Shown in pieces: positions 1-5,696 of a stretch of DNA of 5,751 nucleotides (positions are counted from its first letter, which is position 1; each line of letters opens with the position of its first letter). The stretch is from Flavobacteriaceae bacterium (GTDB taxonomy: Bacteria; Bacteroidota; Bacteroidia; Flavobacteriales; Flavobacteriaceae), in assembly GCA_947472705.1 (NCBI GenBank), contig CANJDA010000139.1:1-5751 (forward strand), in the 5' to 3' direction. The notes under the pieces are model-generated. The model saw nothing but the letters and a program-made list of their open reading frames with translations. It searched no databases and had not been told where the DNA came from. The translations under genes and the position numbers were made by a program.

Positions 1-17
1 AAGAGAAAGAGCAATCC

Positions 18-779
18 ATGACAAATCTTCCGTCGGACAATAACTCTACCGATTCCGACGATCTTACCATCGTCTCTTACCATGTAGTAGAAACTATAAA
101 AAAACAGGTAGGAAGTAGTATTACTTCTTATGATGTGAGTAGTTTAAACATGATCAACACCAATGATTTAGGACCCAATAATACGCGAATTATTACCCCA
201 AAATACATCAGAAGAAAAGCAATAAAACCTACTACACCTATAATTGAATCAGTAACACCTATTGCTACTGCTGTTATACCGGCCAACACACAACCCTCAA
301 AAATAGAGATTGCCAAAGAACCTACAGCCAAGGAGTTATCCGCTAAAGAAGAAGCCGCCAAAAAAGAAAAAGCAAAAATAGAGGCCGCTAAGATAGAAGC
401 CGCTATAACGGAAGTGGTTAAAGAAGAAATTACCAAAAAGGAAGCACTAGCAACCAAACCAGTAGTTGCCTCACAAACTGAGGCCGCCAAAGTGGTTCCT
501 AAGAAAAAAGAAAATTATGTCAACATCGATATCATTGAAACCTACGAAAGGGTTTTGGATAAAGGGTTCAAATCAGTAGACATGTTAAAAAAGGTGGGTG
601 ACCGTCATTTTTTTAATGATGAATTAGTAGCCGCCGCCAAATGGTATGGCCAATTATTTGAAATCACCACCGACTTTGATACCATTTACTACTACCGCTA
701 CGCCAAATCCTTAGAAGCCATCAACCAACCCGAAAAAGCCAGCCAAATGATGGCTATCTTTAAAACGAAAAGCAACTAA
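18..779 (+). CDS. Lys/Ala/Glu-rich protein with C-terminal TPR-like unit of the OmpA/PD40 family
   Basis: The 253-residue product has three parts. Residues 1-93 are polar, with no signal peptide from this start. Residues 94-165 are Lys/Ala/Glu-rich with EAAK-type repeats and should form a long charged helix. Residues 170-250 form a TPR-like helical unit: an IIETYERVLDKGFKSVDML segment, then AAKWYGQLF and YYYRYAKSLEAI. From memory of the family, this unit opens many flavobacterial OmpA-family proteins with PD40 repeats, where it precedes a beta-propeller and a peptidoglycan-binding OmpA domain. Here the protein stops right after it, so it is a stand-alone version or a cut-down paralogue. The reading frame stays open through bases 3-17 (EKEQS before the Met), so translation may begin upstream of the window and a signal peptide could lie there. 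Its role is unknown; protein-protein contact at the cell envelope is a guess. The TPR match is firm, the start is not. Confidence 0.8.
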   Translation: MTNLPSDNNSTDSDDLTIVSYHVVETIKKQVGSSITSYDVSSLNMINTNDLGPNNTRIITPKYIRRKAIKPTTPIIESVTPIATAVIPANTQPSKIEIAKEPTAKELSAKEEAAKKEKAKIEAAKIEAAITEVVKEEITKKEALATKPVVASQTEAAKVVPKKKENYVNIDIIETYERVLDKGFKSVDMLKKVGDRHFFNDELVAAAKWYGQLFEITTDFDTIYYYRYAKSLEAINQPEKASQMMAIFKTKSN

Positions 780-843
780 TTCATCACTTTAAGTGCCCCC
801 ACTTGTTAGGATTTATTGAGTAACCTTTTTAAAAACTTCAACA

Positions 844-880
844 ACAATAAATAACAACTATTATTTTTTATTGTATTTTT
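844..880 (+). terminator. AT-rich hairpin with T-run, candidate terminator
   Basis: ACAATAAA (844-851) pairs with TTTATTGT (867-874). An inner TAA/TTA pair (852-854 with 861-863) closes a CAACTA loop, leaving TTT bulged, and ATTTTT follows directly. The hairpin lies 65 bases after the TPR-protein stop and 57 bases before the dioxygenase start, so it would separate the two transcripts. The stem has only two G-C pairs and the region is very AT-rich, so chance pairing is a real alternative. Confidence 0.3.
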
Positions 881-936
881 AACGACTGTGTATAAGCTAA
901 TGTATTGCTTTAAACAGTTTTTTAAATTAGTATTAC

Positions 937-1764
937 ATGACTTTACACGATCAATTCAATAAAGACGGCTATCTCGTTCTAAATGATTTTTATACTGCCG
1001 ATCAATGCGATGAGGTAATGAAAAGAGGGGAAGAACTTTCGAATAGTTATAATTTTGATGGCCATCCTTCTGTTTTTCAAACCAATGAGCAAACACGCAC
1101 CTCTGATGACTATTTCCTCAATTCAGGCGATGCTATTTGTTATTTCTTTGAAAAAGACGCCTTTGACGCCCAGGGTAAACTTAAAAATGACCTTTTTCAT
1201 TCCCTAAATAAAATAGGTCATGCCTTGCATGATCTTGATCCTGTTTTCGAAAAGTTCTCTCGTTCTCCTCAGCTAAAGGAATTAGCGTCCCAATTAAAAC
1301 TCGATGACTATCTAATCATCCAAAGCATGCTCATTTTAAAACATGCCAAAATAGGAGGGGTGGTAGATGTGCACCAGGATTCAACATTTTTGTATACAGA
1401 ACCCGATACCTGCATTGGCTTTTGGTTTGCCCTAGAAGATGCAACTATTGAGAACGGTTGTTTATGGGCAAAACCTGGAGGGCATAACACCAGCTTACGT
1501 TCTTGGTTTAAAAGAAAACCATCAGGAGGAGGTACCGAAATGCAGGTATTTGATGAAGAACCGCTTTCTATGGAAGGGATGATTCCCCTTGAAGTTAAAA
1601 AAGGCACTTGTATAGTACTGCACGGCTTATTGCCTCATTACAGTTTACCCAATACCAGCGGTAAATCGCGTCAAGCCTATTCTATTCATACCATTGATAG
1701 TAAGGCAAGATACCCCAAGGAAAACTGGTTGCAGAGAGATAGGAGTCAAGTTAAAGGATTTTAA
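937..1764 (+). CDS. Phytanoyl-CoA dioxygenase (PhyH) family protein, PHYHD1-like
   Basis: This is a 275-residue cytosolic Fe(II)/2-oxoglutarate-dependent oxygenase of the PhyH family, a usual length for it. The family couples oxidative decarboxylation of 2-oxoglutarate to hydroxylation of a small substrate. Visible motifs are the iron-binding HxD in VHQDST (His146, Asp148), followed by GFWFALEDAT and ENGCLWAKPGGH (residues 161-183). The distal iron ligand is His234 in LLPHYSLPNTSGKSRQAY, and Arg245 in the same stretch should anchor the 2-oxoglutarate carboxylate. The run HQDSTFLYTEP...ENGCLW...SRQAY resembles animal PHYHD1 more than phytanoyl-CoA hydroxylase itself, so phytanate degradation should not be assumed. 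All catalytic residues are present. The stop codon is followed by a second in-frame TAA and, 9 bases after the first, by the start of the isomerase-like gene, so the two are probably co-transcribed. The substrate is unknown. Confidence 0.93.
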   Translation: MTLHDQFNKDGYLVLNDFYTADQCDEVMKRGEELSNSYNFDGHPSVFQTNEQTRTSDDYFLNSGDAICYFFEKDAFDAQGKLKNDLFHSLNKIGHALHDLDPVFEKFSRSPQLKELASQLKLDDYLIIQSMLILKHAKIGGVVDVHQDSTFLYTEPDTCIGFWFALEDATIENGCLWAKPGGHNTSLRSWFKRKPSGGGTEMQVFDEEPLSMEGMIPLEVKKGTCIVLHGLLPHYSLPNTSGKSRQAYSIHTIDSKARYPKENWLQRDRSQVKGF

Positions 1765-1773
1765 TAAGCACCA

Positions 1774-2601
1774 ATGCAGACAAAATATTCCTGTACGTAT
1801 TGGGGTAGCGAACACCTATCGCCCTCACAGTTTATTACCAATATAACGGCAGCGGGCTTTCAAGGAGCCGAATTATTTCTTACGCCACCTGATACTATAA
1901 CCGATGCGTTTCTATTGGCCATAGAAAACATTAGAAAGCAAAACCCCGATTTCTATTTCATTACCCTACAGCTTCCTTTTCCCAAAGAGGATACGGTAGC
2001 TGGGCATATTCAAGTAATGGAAGCCAATTTTACCAAACTAGCAGCCCTTAACCCTTTATTCATTAATTCACACACCGGGAGGGATTATTTTTCTTTTGAT
2101 GATAACTGCAAAATTATTGATGCCGCTATGAATTTCTCTGCTAAGAACGGCGTTCGAATTCTTCATGAAACTCATAGAGGACGCTTTTCTTTTCATGCTG
2201 CTTCACTACTTCGGTATTTAGATAAATTTCCTCAAATAGAACTGGTGGGCGACTTCTCTCATTTTTGTACCGTCTCCGAAAGTATGCTTGAAGGACAGGA
2301 AGACATAATCAGTCGCATCCTGCCTCAGGTATCCCATATCCATGCGCGTGTAGGATTTGAACAAGGGCCTCAAGTTAATGACCCCAAAGCACCCGAATGG
2401 CAAGCACATCTGGAAAAGTTCTTGTTTTGGTGGCAACAAATAATCACGATTAAAAAGGCAGCAGGGCACTCTCTTTTTACCATCAGCCCCGAATTTGGTC
2501 CCGTACCCTATATGCCAACCGCCCCCTATACCCAACACCCGCTGAGCAACCAATGGGATAATAACGTATTTATGATGGAATACCTAAGAGCATCATTATA
2601 G
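1774..2601 (+). CDS. Sugar phosphate isomerase/epimerase family TIM-barrel protein
   Basis: The 275-residue protein has the layout of the xylose isomerase-like TIM barrel superfamily (AP endonuclease 2 fold). It begins with YSCTYWGSEHLSPSQFITNITAAGFQGAELFL, where Glu33 sits in the usual GxExxL position on the second strand. Likely metal ligands follow in family order: Glu132 in ILHETHRGR, Asp160 in LVGDFSHF, His188 or His190 in HIHARVG, and Glu240 in ISPEFGP. Known members isomerise or epimerise sugars, ketoacids or inositol derivatives, and some act as dehydratases or lyases, so the reaction cannot be fixed from sequence. The gene follows the PhyH-family dioxygenase after 9 bases, with no promoter or terminator between them, which suggests consecutive steps or a shared substrate class. 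No signal peptide is visible, so it is probably cytosolic. The family is clear; the specific function is unknown. Confidence 0.9.
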   Translation: MQTKYSCTYWGSEHLSPSQFITNITAAGFQGAELFLTPPDTITDAFLLAIENIRKQNPDFYFITLQLPFPKEDTVAGHIQVMEANFTKLAALNPLFINSHTGRDYFSFDDNCKIIDAAMNFSAKNGVRILHETHRGRFSFHAASLLRYLDKFPQIELVGDFSHFCTVSESMLEGQEDIISRILPQVSHIHARVGFEQGPQVNDPKAPEWQAHLEKFLFWWQQIITIKKAAGHSLFTISPEFGPVPYMPTAPYTQHPLSNQWDNNVFMMEYLRASL

Positions 2602-2653
2602 TACCATGAAGTTGCATTATAAAACCGCTAGAACTGACGTATACAGTGCCGTC

Positions 2654-2714
2654 TCTCCGAGTGATTTTTTAAAGTGAGAACGCTAGTTCTTAGTTTTAAA
2701 AAATTATATCGAGA
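2654..2714. terminator. Long inverted repeat at convergent gene ends, likely bidirectional terminator
   Basis: An imperfect palindrome fills the gap between the converging isomerase gene and small-protein genes. The core TGAGAAC (2675-2681) pairs with GTTCTTA (2686-2692) around a GCTA loop. Outside it TTTTTTAAA (2665-2673) pairs perfectly with TTTAAAAAA (2695-2703). With G-T pairs the helix extends to 2661/2707, and after small bulges TCT-CGA pairs with TCGAGA near 2654-2714. On both strands the core stem is followed by short T-runs. The position and the symmetry favour termination in both directions. Confidence 0.55.
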
Positions 2715-2718
2715 AGCT

Positions 2719-2958
2719 TTACCCCATCAACCACCAAACTACAGCCGTCAGCGGGACAGCCATAATAAAAATAAAACTCAGCAAACAACCCCGAGATGTT
2801 TTGTTATAGACTTTGTTGTACATAAACCGTTTCGGATTAGTAACCCAGCCCATTCCTCGTGGTGCTTTTAACCCCATATTTTGACGAACAAATCGTGCAG
2901 GCGATGTGCGTGCCGCTATTCGCTTAGTGATAGATGGAACTCTAAAACCGAATTTCAT
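2719..2958 (-). CDS. Small membrane protein with conserved PSxxKxxxART...NPKRxxYNKVYNKT domain
   Basis: This 79-residue protein has a basic N-terminal part (1-57) and one C-terminal transmembrane segment (about 58-78, GCLLSFIFIMAVPLTAVVWW). The basic part reads PSITKRIAARTS, then GMGWVTNPKRFMYNKVYNKTS. From memory, a similar unnamed block (PSLKKSIKART..., then a GMGxINxPKKAxYNKVYNKTT-type stretch) occurs at the N-terminus of assorted small proteins in Firmicutes and phages, ahead of variable C-terminal parts. That recollection cannot be tested here. The start codon lies 2 bases after the stop of the 90-residue gene, so the two should be one transcript. With positive charge before a single membrane helix, the N-terminus should stay in the cytoplasm. 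No catalytic motif is seen and no function is assigned. Confidence 0.72.
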   Translation of the reverse strand: MKFGFRVPSITKRIAARTSPARFVRQNMGLKAPRGMGWVTNPKRFMYNKVYNKTSRGCLLSFIFIMAVPLTAVVWWLMG

Positions 2959-2960
2959 AA

Positions 2961-3233
2961 TTAATCTTTTTTGGTTTTACGATAACGGTATTTATTGCGG
3001 TAATAATACCCTTTGCTATAATTTCTTTTTTTTAATGCATTTGGACTGGTACTAACTGATTTTCTAACATGTCCTTTTACAAATTTACCTGTTCTAGTAT
3101 GATAGGGTTTTACATAGCTGTTGTTCGAACTTGAATCATTGTCTTTGCTCGAAAAAATGACAAAACCAATGAGAACTATCATGATTATGGAAAACAAACA
3201 ACCGTTGTTTTTCTTTTTAATAGGTTCCTCCAT
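2961..3233 (-). CDS. Small single-pass membrane protein with basic TRTGKFVKGHVRK tail
   Basis: This is a 90-residue protein. A short charged start (MEEPIKKKNN) is followed by a membrane helix (about 11-28, GCLFSIIMIVLIGFVIFSS), a Ser/Asn-rich linker and a strongly basic, Tyr-rich tail (40-90). The tail segment YVKPYHTRTGKFVKGHVRKSVSTSPNALKKRN follows a pattern I recognise from many small Bacteroidota and phage proteins: Y/H-x-R-x-x-G-x-[FY]-V-x-G-H-x-R, a few residues, then Asn. There the tail is outside the membrane and has no known function. The Cys lies before the hydrophobic run, so this is not a lipobox. It is the first gene of a two-gene unit, with the 79-residue membrane protein 2 bases downstream and a candidate promoter about 60 bases upstream. 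The tight spacing supports real translation of both. Function unknown. Confidence 0.72.
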   Translation of the reverse strand: MEEPIKKKNNGCLFSIIMIVLIGFVIFSSKDNDSSSNNSYVKPYHTRTGKFVKGHVRKSVSTSPNALKKRNYSKGYYYRNKYRYRKTKKD

Positions 3234-3292
3234 AGTTTCTTATTGCAGAGCCCCAAAGCTTCCGCCTTTAGTTTGTATTAGTTAAATCAGGC

Positions 3293-3324
3293 TAAATTTA
3301 GCACTAATTATTTCAAGTACAAAA
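3293..3324 (-). promoter_or_regulatory. Candidate Bacteroidota sigma-70-type promoter for the small membrane protein genes
   Basis: Read on the minus strand, TTTTG (3324-3320) is followed after 19 bases by TAAATTTA (3300-3293). This matches the Bacteroidota pattern of a TTTG-like -33 box and a TAnnTTTG -7 box, with the last base changed to A. Transcription would begin near 3287, giving a leader of about 54 bases before the ATG at 3233. The -7 box lies inside the perfect palindrome GCTAAATTTAGC (3291-3302), which could be a regulator site. Confidence 0.4.
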
Positions 3325-3337
3325 TGACTTGGTAAAA

Positions 3338-3445
3338 CCACACGAAAGGATTACTATTCCATTAGCTTCGCTCTATTCGCGCCATAGCGGTGCATACTTT
3401 GTAAAAATCCTATTTCATTAAATTAACTTACCACGCGAAAGGATT
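3338..3445. repeat. Pair of 15-base direct repeats, CCAC(A/G)CGAAAGGATT
   Basis: CCACACGAAAGGATT at 3338-3352 recurs as CCACGCGAAAGGATT at 3431-3445, with 14 of 15 bases identical. Both lie in the gap of 264 bases between the large helicase-nuclease gene and the small membrane genes. No open frame of useful length covers the gap. The second copy opens a GC-rich patch (CGCGAAAGGATTCGCGCGGGAGCGGGGGG) that stands out from the AT-rich surroundings and looks like an interspersed intergenic repeat. That last point is an impression and needs a genome search. Confidence 0.45.
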
Positions 3446-3449
3446 CGCG
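3434..3449 (-). terminator. GC-rich hairpin downstream of the helicase-nuclease gene
   Basis: CGCGAA (3434-3439) and TTCGCG (3444-3449) form a perfect 6-base stem around an AGGA loop, 48 bases after the stop of the large minus-strand gene. The position suits a terminator, but no T-run follows on the minus strand (TGGTAAGTTAATTTAATG). It may only be part of the repeat element here. Confidence 0.25.
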
Positions 3450-3497
3450 CGGGAGCGGGGGGTTAACGTTGGTAACAACTAATATAGCTATTATTTG

Positions 3498-5696
3498 CTA
3501 ATCCAAAACCCCCTCAAAAATCCCAATAACTTTAAAATCAGTCAGCTCGTCTTTGCGAAGTAAAATAGGTTCAAAGGTGGCATCGTAAGACTTGGGTTTC
3601 AAGAGAATATACTCATGTTGCCAGGTACCTTCGCGTATCATTTTTTTACTTTCGTATTCCTTTACGGTATAACTAGCTCCAGATTCAGAATCTTGAATAT
3701 TTGAGGATTGTACCATCACAATCTTCCCGTCTCGTGAGCCGTACTGATATTTTCTAAACAATGCAGTGGAACCATTTGGGATGATTTTATTCATCGATTC
3801 ACCTACCACTTTACAAGCATATAAATCTTCAGAGGGAGTAAGGTGTGAAGGAATCTTCAGCCATTCAAGTACGTTGGGTTGCTGTTCTTCACTAAAACCT
3901 CCTGCTGCTGCTTTCAAATCATACAAGGGTATGGCATTTGCAAAAGGGAGTATTTCTTCATTTTCAGTAAAGTGAGAACTCGGTACGCTATTTTCAAACA
4001 TGGCAATATGCTGTGATAGATATGCTCTCAAATTAGGGTCGCAAGCATACACATAGGTGCCTTTAATTCCACGTAACAATATGGTTTTGTATATGTTGAG
4101 AATGAAATTTTTTAAGACTTCTGGATCAGTAATTGTGTTTCTCCCTGCTTTATCGCGATAATTTGCACGAATAATTTCAATTTGATATGTTGCCGGATTA
4201 TAGGTAATCTCATGCCCAAAAATAATTCCTGCATAATTCAAATCATACCCTTGTGTGGTATGAATGCAGCCCACTTCTTCAATGGCGTTTTCTGTATTAA
4301 TCCAATCGATGTTTGTACCGTTCCAACGTAATTTCACATTTTCTATTTCAATGTCATAAGCCTTTTTATCATTTTTGGAAACCCATTCCCAAGAATATCC
4401 TGCAATCATGCGGGACAAACCGTTTTCTTGTTCTCGTAATTTCAATTCGTGAAGGAAATGTTCAATGTTTTGAAACAATACAAATTCGTAATCTTTGGAG
4501 GCATACTTGGGTTGGGTGTCAGAGAGTGTACAGTTTAATAACTTTTTGATGTAGTCAACATAGCCATTACCACCATTCACACGAAACTGTGATTTTAATT
4601 GCTCCACTACCGTATTTGGAAGTTGCTTCATGCGTGTGAATTCCTCCTGTAAAACATCAGAGGGTTTAATGGATTGGTTTTCATCATAAAAGAAAATACA
4701 CTTGGCTCGGGTGCGTTCCATCCAATCTAACTCGTGTGTTTCGTTTTTATCTAATCCTAAATAGTCGCAAACTTCATCAAAAATTTTGAAATAAGGACCA
4801 AGATTTACCCTTCGGCGTAAACGATGAGATTCATCTATTAATATGATATCGTAATCTTCCTTAAACACATCCGAAGGACCAATAACCATTCTAGGATTCA
4901 AACCGGTAATGTTTTTGAATACTTTTTGTAGCGTTTTACGAAATGAGCCCATAGGGACTACTAATGCTACTTTTGGTTTGTTATATTTTATCTTGAGGCG
5001 AACAATCAAATCCAAGAATTGTTGCTCTTCTTCACCAAATTCCTTGAAATTGAAATCTTCATTGTCAGTACAAATCAATTTAATTAAAAACACCGCCATT
5101 ATACTCTTGCCTGTTCCAGCACCGCCTTCCATAATTATGCTGTGTGTAGTGTCATTGAGAAGGTGTTGCATAATGGTCATTAAACTTCGGCGTTGATCCA
5201 AAGAAAGTGACTTGTAAGGTGAGTATTTGAATAAGTCTGAATTGTCTATATGGTCAAGTGAGTGTTGCGCAACACCTTTAGCTCGCAATTGGTCCCATAT
5301 CGTTTTAAAAATCTCCCAGTATTGTGGCTTTTGGTAGTAATTATGATTCGCTAAACCAACATTCCCGTTCAATAACTTGTACTTTCCATCACCCGAAAAA
5401 TACCTAATAAGGTTAGATTCAATATCTAATGTTGCCGATTTATTGAACGTATTGCTGGTAACGATATGCACTTCAGACAATTTGTTTTTATCTCCGTTTT
5501 TAAGGTGGGTAGCCATACGGTTAAAAGTGTCTGTAGTTTCTCCAATATAAGCTTGTTTAACTTTTCCGTCGGTAATAATGTAAACCACAGGCCACAATTC
5601 TTTGGCATAGTGTAAGTTTTCTAATTCTGGATGACGAATTAAATCGGGAGTAAAATCAAAGCGAATAATATCAATCTTAACGGGTGCGTTAATCAT
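3498..5696 (-). CDS. GIY-YIG nuclease, DUF2075 (Schlafen-like) helicase and S24/LexA peptidase fusion protein
   Basis: This 732-residue protein carries three domains. Residues 36-115 are a GIY-YIG nuclease: VYI (38-40), AYIGET (49-54), Arg60, His64 and the metal-binding Glu93 in LDIESNLI are all present. Residues 160-560 are a DUF2075/Schlafen-group-3-like P-loop ATPase: Walker A GGAGTGKS (191-198), Walker B IILIDESHR (284-292), FFYDENQSI (335-343), LKSQFRVNG (367-375) and GCIHTTQGYDLNYAG (476-490). Residues 588-732 are an S24 LexA/UmuD-like domain: candidate cleavage site Ala598-Gly599, Ser634 in VGESM and Lys679 in YTVKEY. It should be a cytosolic nucleic-acid enzyme with a self-cleaving switch. 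The start overlaps the stop of an upstream MazG-like gene (ATGA), which fixes the start and implies coupled translation; the next Met is residue 61. Domain calls are strong. A phage-defence or damage-response role is inference. Confidence 0.93.
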   Translation of the reverse strand: MINAPVKIDIIRFDFTPDLIRHPELENLHYAKELWPVVYIITDGKVKQAYIGETTDTFNRMATHLKNGDKNKLSEVHIVTSNTFNKSATLDIESNLIRYFSGDGKYKLLNGNVGLANHNYYQKPQYWEIFKTIWDQLRAKGVAQHSLDHIDNSDLFKYSPYKSLSLDQRRSLMTIMQHLLNDTTHSIIMEGGAGTGKSIMAVFLIKLICTDNEDFNFKEFGEEEQQFLDLIVRLKIKYNKPKVALVVPMGSFRKTLQKVFKNITGLNPRMVIGPSDVFKEDYDIILIDESHRLRRRVNLGPYFKIFDEVCDYLGLDKNETHELDWMERTRAKCIFFYDENQSIKPSDVLQEEFTRMKQLPNTVVEQLKSQFRVNGGNGYVDYIKKLLNCTLSDTQPKYASKDYEFVLFQNIEHFLHELKLREQENGLSRMIAGYSWEWVSKNDKKAYDIEIENVKLRWNGTNIDWINTENAIEEVGCIHTTQGYDLNYAGIIFGHEITYNPATYQIEIIRANYRDKAGRNTITDPEVLKNFILNIYKTILLRGIKGTYVYACDPNLRAYLSQHIAMFENSVPSSHFTENEEILPFANAIPLYDLKAAAGGFSEEQQPNVLEWLKIPSHLTPSEDLYACKVVGESMNKIIPNGSTALFRKYQYGSRDGKIVMVQSSNIQDSESGASYTVKEYESKKMIREGTWQHEYILLKPKSYDATFEPILLRKDELTDFKVIGIFEGVLD

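Noticed and set aside
69..206. Possible degenerate LysM domain near residues 18-63 of the first protein
   Set aside because: Only the tail (IN..DLGPNNTRIITPKYI) resembles LysM. The glycine-rich opening motif is missing.
128..490. Ala-rich minus-strand reading frame opposite the TPR-protein gene
   Set aside because: It is the complement of Lys/Ala/Glu-rich codons in a convincing plus-strand gene. Its low-complexity Ala/Ser composition is an artefact of that.
785..804. CACTT-T-AAGTG-CCCC-CACTT hairpin arms after the TPR-protein stop
   Set aside because: The stem is only 5 bases and no T-run follows, so it is too weak to call a terminator or an operator.
780..936. Promoter for the dioxygenase-isomerase pair
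   Set aside because: No TTG/TTTG box was found at 17-23 bases from a TAnnTTTG-like box. The AT-rich near matches have wrong spacing or wrong bases.
2674..2871. 65-residue plus-strand reading frame
   Set aside because: It starts inside the terminator-like inverted repeat, lies opposite the 79-residue gene and shows no recognisable protein pattern.
4909..5196. 95-residue plus-strand reading frame opposite the helicase domain
   Set aside because: It is antisense to the Walker A region of a clear DUF2075 protein and has no domain-like features.
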